This document shows, in pieces, positions 15,076 through 20,910 of a stretch of 21,412 nt of DNA. The notes under the pieces were generated by a model. The model was given only the letters and a program-made list of their open reading frames with translations. It was not told where the DNA came from and ran no database searches. Location of the stretch: the NCBI GenBank assembly GCA_900752335.1, contig CAADUZ010000037.1:1-21412 (forward strand), written 5' to 3'. The stretch is from Clostridia bacterium (GTDB taxonomy: Bacteria > Bacillota > Clostridia > TANB77 > CAG-508). Positions within the stretch are counted from its first letter, which is position 1, and each line of letters starts with the position of its first letter. Made by a program: the position numbers and the translations under genes.

Positions 15076-16341
15076 TTACTTTTCTATATTATTTTTCTTT
15101 TTTCTAACAATAATGATTACTATTCCAATTACTATTACCGCTAGTGTTAATACTACTATTATTGTAATTCTGTCATTATTATTAGAAGCCCCCTCTCTAT
15201 TTTCTAAACTGTCCACACTTGTGGTTTCTATATTTTTTTCTGCTAATAAATTATTTGCTTCTTCAACTTTCTTCTTTACTTCTTCTTGATATTTTGCCTC
15301 TTCTTCTTCATTTCTTTTATATACCTCTATATTATATCTTTTTACAGTAATTCCATCCCTTGCTGTAACTTCGACTATTACAGTATTTGTTCCATATTGC
15401 AGATTATTATTTCCACTTATTTTTACTTTTGCATTTTCGTCTTCTGGAATTGCAAGAATATTTATAGTGCTTTCTGTATTAGGTATCTCTACATGATAGT
15501 TTGTAATATTACCACTATATTCTGGCCCCAACTCGTAATACTCTACTGCTAGTGTTTCTAAATTTGTATTCGCTGCCGCTTCGTTTCTAGTTTTTGTTAC
15601 GTTTATTGTATAAGTTTTGCTATCTCCATTTAGGCTCACAGTAATTTTTATTATATTTAATCCCATCTTTAAGTTCTTATTTCCACTAATAACAACTTCT
15701 GCCTTCTTACTCTCTGGAATAGCTGTAATATCAATATTATTTACTGTTTCGTCTACTACTAAATAGTATTCAAATATATTTTCACTAAAATCTGGTACGA
15801 TACTTTCGTAATTTGTTCTTAATATTCCTAAATTCAAGCTATTTTCGTTATTTTGAACTTCTTCTGTCAATTCTTGTAGTTCATCTTCTTGGATAGTATC
15901 GCCTATTTCTATGTCTATACTATCTCCATTAAAACTAATTTCTTCTCCATTTTCATTGTATATTTCACCTGTTATGGCAAATGTTGCAATTCCTTCATTT
16001 TTAGCAGTAAATTCTAAATTTAGTATATCATTCATTGTTTTGTTTTTGCCGCTATTTGAATACCACGTATAAATTATCTTATTCTCTAATACATTGATAT
16101 TGCCATTATTTGTATTGCATTCAACTTTTTCATTTTCGTAATATATCCATAGAGTGCATGCTGCTATGCTAGAATTATCCGCTCCTACCATTATCTCAAA
16201 TTTTTCATTATTTGCTACTTTTTCGCTACTTGCATTTAAAGAAATATTTGCACTTTCTTCTGCAGCGCTAGCCACATTTATTTTAGTCCCTATACATATT
16301 ATAATTAAAAATATTATTAACTTTAATACTTTACTTTTCAC
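15076..16341 (-). CDS. membrane-anchored surface protein with cohesin-like and two cadherin-like beta-sandwich domains
   Basis: A 421-aa exported protein: signal peptide (1 to about 27), a cohesin-like domain (about 30-147; VANNEKFEIMVGADN, YYENEKVEC, LNLEFTAKNEG), two cadherin-like beta-sandwich repeats (about 165-253 and 258-345) sharing the pattern IPDF...YxxxV...I.I.AIPE...AKV.ISGN.NL..G.N.I.V.V, then a charged coiled coil (about 345-365), a linker, and a C-terminal membrane helix followed by RKKKNN. It should sit in the membrane facing outward. The GTG start at 16341 is supported by AGGAG eight bases upstream, only 15 bases after the hydrolase stop, so the two are probably coupled. The cohesin assignment is by pattern and is the less certain part. 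A dockerin is encoded immediately upstream. Confidence 0.75.
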   Translation of the reverse strand: MKSKVLKLIIFLIIICIGTKINVASAAEESANISLNASSEKVANNEKFEIMVGADNSSIAACTLWIYYENEKVECNTNNGNINVLENKIIYTWYSNSGKNKTMNDILNLEFTAKNEGIATFAITGEIYNENGEEISFNGDSIDIEIGDTIQEDELQELTEEVQNNENSLNLGILRTNYESIVPDFSENIFEYYLVVDETVNNIDITAIPESKKAEVVISGNKNLKMGLNIIKITVSLNGDSKTYTINVTKTRNEAAANTNLETLAVEYYELGPEYSGNITNYHVEIPNTESTINILAIPEDENAKVKISGNNNLQYGTNTVIVEVTARDGITVKRYNIEVYKRNEEEEAKYQEEVKKKVEEANNLLAEKNIETTSVDSLENREGASNNNDRITIIVVLTLAVIVIGIVIIIVRKKKNNIEK

Positions 16342-16356
16342 ACCTAATTCTCCTTT

Positions 16357-16893
16357 TTACTGCTCTATATCTTGCAAACCAAGAATATGCCTTTGAATTA
16401 ATAAACAGTCTACAGAGCTTGGATTTTTGCCATTCTTTCTAACATTTCCTGCTTTTACATATGCACTTTGAAGTTTTTCTATCTCTAATATATGTCTTTG
16501 TAAAACAAGCAAGTCTATACTATTAATTTTTCCATCTCCATTTGTATCCCCATACATTATTAATGTATATTCAGAAACTAATGCGTTATTATCTAAAATT
16601 TTTACAGTACTACCTGTTCCTACAAGGCTACTTCCTGATATTTGCTCTCCGTTTTTATTGTAAATTTCCACTGTGTAGTTCGTTTGAATTTTATTTAACA
16701 ACGAGTCTACCGTATTATTTTTATTTTCTAAACCTGTAATTTTGCCGCCATTTATTTGCAAGCTAGAGTCAAATATAATTTCGCCTTCTTGCAGTTTTCG
16801 AGTTACTGTAACATTTATTGTTTTAGAAATTTTGCCGTTTTCTGCAGTTAATATAATTTTAGTAGTTCCTTCTGAAATACCTGTTATATTGCC
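16357..16893 (-). CDS. C-terminal segment of the glucosaminidase gene: end of Big_2 domain, linker and type I dockerin
   Basis: The third reading frame of the interrupted hydrolase gene, joined to the second frame at base 16894. It encodes 178 residues: the end of a Big_2 domain (GNITGISEGTTKI...TINVTV), a linker module of the type found in front of clostridial dockerins (NKNGEQISGSSLVGTGSTVKI), and a type I dockerin. The first dockerin repeat is canonical, GDTNGDGKINSIDLLVLQRHILE, with calcium ligands Asp, Asn, Asp and Asp. The second, GNVRKNGKNPSSVDCLLIQRHILG, keeps the helix but has lost part of the calcium loop. There is no ribosome binding site or convincing start for this segment alone, so it is read only if the ribosome shifts frame upstream, or the gene is broken. 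Confidence 0.75.
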   Translation of the reverse strand, partial: GNITGISEGTTKIILTAENGKISKTINVTVTRKLQEGEIIFDSSLQINGGKITGLENKNNTVDSLLNKIQTNYTVEIYNKNGEQISGSSLVGTGSTVKILDNNALVSEYTLIMYGDTNGDGKINSIDLLVLQRHILEIEKLQSAYVKAGNVRKNGKNPSSVDCLLIQRHILGLQDIEQ

Positions 16894-17335
16894 GCATGCT
16901 ATCTACCTTTGCTACCAATTCGTTTTCTGATTTACATTCTATAGCTTTATTGTCCGCATCTTCTGGTAAAACCTGTGCATTAATTTTAAAATTGCCGTCT
17001 ACTTGAATTCTAACATTGTCCGTACTTAATAGAATGTCTGCAACTGGACTATATACTGTTATATCAATTTTGGAATTTACGCCATTTTCTGCTCTTGCTG
17101 TTATTGTAGCTTTTCCAGAGCTAATACCTGTGACCTTCCCATTATTGCTTACTTCTAATACTTTAGAGTTGCTCGAACTGAATGTTATATTTTTATTTGT
17201 TGCATCTTCTGGAATTATTTTTGTATTTAAATTAATAATCTCTCCTTTGTTAATTGTAGTCTTATCTGCAGATAATTCTATTTTTTCTACTTCGATATCT
17301 GGCACTTCTTCAACATAATTTTGAAAAACATATCC
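16859..17335 (-). CDS. middle segment of the glucosaminidase gene: end of SH3 domain and two Big_2 domains
   Basis: The second reading frame, running from the first frameshift (skipped base 17336) to a stop just after the second. It completes the SH3 domain (GYVFQNYVEEVPD), then encodes one full Big_2 immunoglobulin-like domain (VEKIELSADKTTINKGE...GKVTGISSGKATITA) and most of a second (VADILLSTDNVRIQ...ELVAKVDSM). Without a further frame change it ends in an unrelated tail, RQYNRYFRRNY. There is no ribosome binding site or plausible internal start. Both flanking junctions restore domain consensus exactly, so all three frames were clearly one gene of 767 residues. Confidence 0.75.
   Translation of the reverse strand, partial: GYVFQNYVEEVPDIEVEKIELSADKTTINKGEIINLNTKIIPEDATNKNITFSSSNSKVLEVSNNGKVTGISSGKATITARAENGVNSKIDITVYSPVADILLSTDNVRIQVDGNFKINAQVLPEDADNKAIECKSENELVAKVDSMRQYNRYFRRNY
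16892..16897 (-). other. frameshift site 2 (ATG C GGC, +1)
   Basis: The zero-frame reading is GTA GAT AGC ATG CGG CAA TAT; skipping the C at 16894 gives ATG GGC AAT ATA ACA GGT, restoring the Big_2 motif G-N-I-T-G-I-S. The zero-frame codon is CGG. Same pentamer (TGCGG) as site 1. Confidence 0.75.
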
Positions 17336-18662
17336 GCACTAGACCATTTTCTAGTATTACTCTATCCCAAAGTTCACCTTTTTGTTTTCCCTTGGAAATT
17401 CTAGTCATTTGAGTTCCTCCTTGCACAGTAGTTAAACTCTCATACGAGGTTCCGGGTCCGCACCTTACATTTAAGCTGGTTTCTACATTTGCATACACTT
17501 TTGTATTATCTGATGAAAAATCACTAGCAGAAATTGCAGGGCTTGTGCAAGGTAAGTCCGGCATGTTTTCGTATATTGGAATTACAAAAGACATTGGATT
17601 ATCTAACATATTACTATTTTCATATCCTGTATATATTAGTTTAGACTCACTATATGGGGCCAAAACATTAGTCATATACTGATGCCAAAAAAGTTCGTCG
17701 CTTTCAGTATCATAAACATGAAACTTTTGGAGATATATGGTATCTTGTCCAGAATTGATATAACTAGAGCCAATAAATATAGCACCACCTGTGATAGCCT
17801 TTTCCTTTGTGTTCCAAGGAATTAAGTACTTATTTTTCGTAGCCTCACTTGCGCCTTTTCCGTCTTTTGCATATTGCAAACCATTCTTAATCGCTCCCAT
17901 TGGTTCTGACGAACTAGTAGCGCCAATGTTGTAGAAATTATATAAACCCTCAAAACCTTTTACCGTACCACTTATAGAGCTATGTGAAAGGAATGGCCCT
18001 ACCTCTTGTTTTATCCTTGAAGCCAAATGAAAACTACTTACCCCTGAAGTTTTGGCGGCTGATAAAATTAAATCTGAATATTTTTTATCTGTAACTATGT
18101 TAGCACCACTGGAATTCTTGTATTCAACTATTTTATTATAGAATTCAGTGCCATAAAGAATTTTTTCTATACTTGCCGTATTATTCGTAGACTGATTATA
18201 TGATAACTCTTCAAATTGAAACACTCTTACATAATTCAAAAAATTTCTTGGATCCATAGCATATTCAACAGCAGTCCTAGAACTATCAACCCAGCCACTA
18301 TCAATTTCCACATTATATTCCCCAGGTTTAGTATTCTTCCAACTGTCTGAATATGACTTTGGTACCAAATTTTTACCATATACATTTTCATTATCAATAA
18401 CATAATTCCAGTCTAAATTAGTATATAGAGCCTTAAATTCCCAATTAGGATACTTCTTCTTTAATTCGTCTATATATGGTTTATATTCTTCTGGAAAAGT
18501 ATCGGACAAAAACATTTGCCTAGAAGTAGCCTCATTTTTGTTATCTCCTTCACTTTTCTTTCCGCTCTCTGCTTCATTAACTTCAAAAATATTAAAACAC
18601 ACAATAAATATTATTATTGTTATAGCTACACTCGTTAATATAATCGCTATCCTTTTGGTCAT
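17310..18662 (-). CDS. glucosaminidase-SH3 N-terminal part of an interrupted dockerin-bearing peptidoglycan hydrolase
   Basis: A 450-codon first frame of what was or is one 767-aa protein (18662 to 16357). Residues 5-27 are an uncleaved signal anchor or signal peptide. Residues about 50-375 form a LytG/LytB-type endo-beta-N-acetylglucosaminidase region with the catalytic Glu220 in ASRIKQEVGPF, then LYNFYNIGA, and the family's closing signature GGAIFIGSSYINSGQDTIYLQKF. An SH3_3 domain starts at about 388 (SLNVRCGPGTSYESL) and should end NGLV-GYV, but the frame turns to RICFSKLC and stops at 17310. The protein would cleave cell-wall glycan outside the membrane. AAGGAGG precedes the ATG. It lies between the sortase and the cohesin/cadherin-like gene. 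The product made without frameshifting lacks the last SH3 strand. Confidence 0.85.
   Translation of the reverse strand: MTKRIAIILTSVAITIIIFIVCFNIFEVNEAESGKKSEGDNKNEATSRQMFLSDTFPEEYKPYIDELKKKYPNWEFKALYTNLDWNYVIDNENVYGKNLVPKSYSDSWKNTKPGEYNVEIDSGWVDSSRTAVEYAMDPRNFLNYVRVFQFEELSYNQSTNNTASIEKILYGTEFYNKIVEYKNSSGANIVTDKKYSDLILSAAKTSGVSSFHLASRIKQEVGPFLSHSSISGTVKGFEGLYNFYNIGATSSSEPMGAIKNGLQYAKDGKGASEATKNKYLIPWNTKEKAITGGAIFIGSSYINSGQDTIYLQKFHVYDTESDELFWHQYMTNVLAPYSESKLIYTGYENSNMLDNPMSFVIPIYENMPDLPCTSPAISASDFSSDNTKVYANVETSLNVRCGPGTSYESLTTVQGGTQMTRISKGKQKGELWDRVILENGLVRICFSKLC
17334..17339 (-). other. frameshift site 1 (GTG C GGA, +1)
   Basis: The zero-frame reading is GGT CTA GTG CGG ATA TGT; skipping the C at 17336 gives GTG GGA TAT GTT TTT CAA, restoring the SH3 consensus V-G-Y-V. 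The zero-frame codon is CGG, and the stop TGA comes eight codons later. Confidence 0.8.
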
Positions 18663-18672
18663 TCTACCCTCC

Positions 18673-18742
18673 TTGTCACTTTTGTCGCTCTAGTACCTGT
18701 CACCGAAGTTCCACTTTTGTCACCTTTTGAGACAGGTGTACT
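18673..18742 (-). repeat. structured repeat element between sortase and hydrolase genes
   Basis: This 70-base stretch holds a direct repeat cacttttgtc (18677-18686 and 18712-18721), three copies of TGTCAC, and an inverted repeat AGTACCTGTC (18692-18701) against GACAGGTGTACT (18731-18742; two-base bulge), which overlaps the sortase stop codon. It is richer in G+C than the surroundings. The style recalls REP elements spread by RAYT transposases, but no such transposase is in the window, so the origin is open. It could also act as an mRNA processing or stability hairpin. Confidence 0.5.
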
Positions 18743-19340
18743 ATTTTATTGCTTTTACTATTATTCTTTTGCTTGAATAGTCACTACATGTTATTAATGT
18801 TATTTCTGTTTTTTCAGTGGCTTGCATAAGTGGCATTGTGTTTTCTGGTTCTGTTTTGTATATGTCGTATACTCTATATTCGATTTTTCCGTTTTCGTTG
18901 TCTGTTAAGTATATTTTGTCACCTATTTTTAAGTCTATAATATGGTTAAACATATTTTCTTTATCATAATTGTGAGCAGCTATGCAGTAATTTCCTACTT
19001 CGTTTGGCTCTGGCCCGTAATATTTCGTAGGACATACCCACATAGCTTCTTCACTTTTTTCGTCTAACACATAGGTGTCCAATTTTATTTTTGGTATTTC
19101 AAGTTTTGCAGATACCACATATCCTTTATACTCTTTAGCTATTTTTTCTTTTATTACATTTTTATTTTTTTCATTGCTATTTACATTATTTTTTATTAAT
19201 TCTGTATTATTTTCATTGATTATCGCTGTTTTATTAGGTGTATCACTTATTATTGATTCTTTATATATTCCGTATATGGTATTTCCTATTATTGCTGATA
19301 TTATTAAAATGATTGATAATTTTATAATTTTTTTTATCAT
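18741..19340 (-). CDS. sortase
   Basis: A 199-aa transpeptidase that would cleave the LPKTG signal of the adjacent surface protein and link it to peptidoglycan. It has an N-terminal membrane anchor (7-25), a variable linker, and a sortase beta-barrel from about residue 72: LEIPKIKLD, His123 in CIAAHNYDKENMF, Cys185 in ITLITCSDYSSKR (the TLxTC signature), and Arg192. The length and N-terminal anchor resemble class D or E sortases more than class B; the class is an inference. An AAGGA ribosome binding site lies before the ATG at 19340, 24 bases after the LPKTG gene stop, giving a typical substrate-enzyme pair. Confidence 0.92.
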   Translation of the reverse strand: MIKKIIKLSIILIISAIIGNTIYGIYKESIISDTPNKTAIINENNTELIKNNVNSNEKNKNVIKEKIAKEYKGYVVSAKLEIPKIKLDTYVLDEKSEEAMWVCPTKYYGPEPNEVGNYCIAAHNYDKENMFNHIIDLKIGDKIYLTDNENGKIEYRVYDIYKTEPENTMPLMQATEKTEITLITCSDYSSKRIIVKAIK

Positions 19341-19364
19341 TTTAATTTTCCTTACTTTAAATTT

Positions 19365-20441
19365 TTACTTGTTTTCTTTTTTTATCTTTTCATTTTTTAT
19401 TGTAAAGTATGTTGCACCAAGTATAGCCACAAATGTTATTATATAAATATATTTTGTCATACCAGTTTTAGGTAGATTTTCTGGCATTTCTTCTATATTT
19501 TCTGTTTCTCCAATAACTTCATTTTTATCTGTTACTGTTTCGTTATTATCTCCATTGTTTTCGTTTCCATTATTTTCGTCATTTACTGCATTTTCTTCCA
19601 CATTAAAAGTAAATTCTTTTTCTTCTATCACAGCATTTGACGCATCCTTATCTAGCAAGCTTATTTTTATTCCATATTCTCCCACTTCACTAAAAAGCGC
19701 TTGTACTTCTAGCACTTGCTCTACGTTTTTGCCTCCTAGTTTATATCCATCTGGCTCTCCCCAGCCATCTTTTACTAAATCTACTTGATTTCTTGTTTTT
19801 TCAATGGCTAATAACTGCACACTAGCATTATCTGATGGTTTTTTAGTTACTTCTACTTGCATTTTCACATGTTCATAATTTTTTCCCATGCTTGATTTAG
19901 TAATTAATTCCATCGCTTTTTCTTCACTAAATATTATTTTTCCTGAATAGTTAAATTCTATTGTGTAATCTACATAATTTGGCTCTACCGTTACGCTTTT
20001 CTTTATAGGGCTAGTTATATCGTCATATTCTTGTGATGCATCATTATTTGCTAATCCTTCTGCTGTTACAGAAAAATCTGTTGGATTTGTGCTCGTTATA
20101 CTCTCTTTAGCTTTAAATGTTACAGACATGCTTGAACGTGGATTTGTTCCACCTGTACTATCATAATATGTTACTCTTACTCTCGTTCCATTATCATTTT
20201 CTGTACCACCTTCAGAGCTTACATATTCAAATATGTTATTGTCGTATGCTACGTCAAATGTATATGCACCAAGCTCTGTTCCAAAATTTATATTCACTGT
20301 TACATTTTCGCCAGGTTCAATTTTTTCTTTTGTAACGTCTACTGTAACTGAATTTAATGGAATTGATGCTGCATTTACATTTATTTGAAATATACAAAAA
20401 AACACTAAAACTATTAATATTAAACTAACTGTTTTTTTCAT
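19365..20441 (-). CDS. LPXTG-anchored cohesin-like surface protein
   Basis: A 358-aa secreted protein: signal peptide (1 to about 24, ending VNA), a cohesin-like domain (about 27-145; VTVDVTKEKIEPGENVTVNINF, LGAYTFDVAYDNNIFEYVS, SMSVTFKAKES), a second, unrecognised beta-rich region (about 150-275), an Asn/Glu-rich spacer, then the sorting signal LPKTG at 323-327, a hydrophobic helix and a basic tail. The sortase directly downstream is its likely partner. I chose the ATG at 20441, with AAAGGTG (20448-20454) at good spacing; the in-frame GTG at 20450 lies inside that ribosome binding site. It is the first gene of the surface cluster and, if the cohesin call is right, would present a docking site on the wall. 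Confidence 0.82.
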   Translation of the reverse strand: MKKTVSLILIVLVFFCIFQINVNAASIPLNSVTVDVTKEKIEPGENVTVNINFGTELGAYTFDVAYDNNIFEYVSSEGGTENDNGTRVRVTYYDSTGGTNPRSSMSVTFKAKESITSTNPTDFSVTAEGLANNDASQEYDDITSPIKKSVTVEPNYVDYTIEFNYSGKIIFSEEKAMELITKSSMGKNYEHVKMQVEVTKKPSDNASVQLLAIEKTRNQVDLVKDGWGEPDGYKLGGKNVEQVLEVQALFSEVGEYGIKISLLDKDASNAVIEEKEFTFNVEENAVNDENNGNENNGDNNETVTDKNEVIGETENIEEMPENLPKTGMTKYIYIITFVAILGATYFTIKNEKIKKENK

Positions 20442-20460
20442 AAAAATCACCTTTCTTAAA

Positions 20461-20502
20461 AATATTGAAAAATAAGTTTAAGTCGCTTATTTTTTCAATA
20501 TT
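20461..20502 (-). promoter_or_regulatory. long AT-rich leader hairpin before the LPXTG surface protein gene
   Basis: A 16/17-base inverted repeat (20461-20476 with 20486-20502; one unpaired T) and a 9-base loop. On the minus strand it is followed by TTTTTAAG and then the ribosome binding site. It could be a weak attenuator or an mRNA stabiliser. No clear promoter is seen upstream on this strand. Confidence 0.5.
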
Positions 20503-20567
20503 ATTATGTGATTTTTTTCTATTTTTATTTTTCCATTTTTTTGAATTTTTAAAATCGAATAAAATTT

Positions 20568-20581
20568 TTAGACATGTCTAA
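20568..20581. promoter_or_regulatory. 14-bp perfect palindrome, possible operator
   Basis: TTAGACATGTCTAA, perfectly symmetric, ends one base before the -35 box of the promoter for the 71-aa gene and lies in the gap between two divergent genes. This is a position where a dimeric regulator could act. No regulator gene is adjacent. Confidence 0.45.
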
Positions 20582-20582
20582 T

Positions 20583-20611
20583 TTGATTTAATTTTGTAAA
20601 AATGATATAAT
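20583..20611 (+). promoter_or_regulatory. promoter of the 71-aa gene
   Basis: TTGATT (20583-20588), 17-base spacer, perfect TATAAT (20606-20611), about 34 bases before the ATG. Confidence 0.8.
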
Positions 20612-20644
20612 TTATGTATACTAATTTTTTAGGAGGTAAACTTT

Positions 20645-20860
20645 ATGACAACTTCGTTTATTCATGGTAAGGAAAAAGTTTATGAGGAGACCTTTATCTC
20701 CCCTGCTAATCAACTCACAAAAGGCGATGCTCTGAATGTGCTTTGCAAAATTCGGAGCTGCCACCCGGAATCTTCCGGCTGGGTTGAAATCGACGGTTTC
20801 GTTGAGCAGTTGCCTAATGGCTATTGGAGAGCCGTTAGACACCACGCCAAATACCGTTAA
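20645..20860 (+). CDS. 71-aa protein of unknown function, atypical composition
   Basis: I do not recognise a family. The reading frame is credible because it has a near-perfect promoter, an AGGAGG ribosome binding site at 20631-20636 eight bases before the ATG, and a strong terminator directly after the stop. The product has no signal peptide or membrane segment; the C-terminal half is compact and aromatic (SSGWVEIDGFVEQLPNGYWRAVRHHAKYR), and two cysteines occur at IRSCHPE and NVLCK. Codons such as CTG, CTC, GGC, CCG, CGG and ACC set it apart from all neighbours except the DUF1385 gene, so it may be acquired. An opposite-strand reading frame over the same bases lacks these signals. Confidence 0.75.
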   Translation: MTTSFIHGKEKVYEETFISPANQLTKGDALNVLCKIRSCHPESSGWVEIDGFVEQLPNGYWRAVRHHAKYR

Positions 20861-20867
20861 GCCCTCT

Positions 20868-20898
20868 AATCCCCAGAATTTCACTAATTCTGGGGATT
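20868..20898 (+). terminator. terminator of the 71-aa gene
   Basis: A perfect 13-bp stem (20868-20880 with 20886-20898), 5-base loop, then CTTTTATTTTTATT on the plus strand. It separates the convergent 71-aa and exonuclease genes; the minus-strand side has no T-tract. Confidence 0.9.
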
Positions 20899-20910
20899 CT
20901 TTTATTTTTA

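Noticed and set aside
16357..16761. Independent dockerin protein with its own start at 16761
   Set aside because: No ribosome binding site; the frame is open upstream to 16893, where it completes the Big_2 domain.
16859..17305. Independent small Big_2 protein beginning at 17305
   Set aside because: The first codon is GTG inside a continuing domain sequence, without a ribosome binding site; the frame continues upstream to the first frameshift site and completes the SH3 domain.
8296..17460. TGCGG as a general frameshift signal at every occurrence
   Set aside because: TGCGG also occurs at about 8296, 13192, 13350, 16954 and 17460, where CGG is out of frame and reading continues normally; only the two sites with CGG in the zero frame coincide with frameshifts.
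20621..20884. Minus-strand 87-aa reading frame over the 71-aa gene
   Set aside because: It reads through the terminator stem and the promoter-side signals of the plus-strand gene and has no ribosome binding site of its own.
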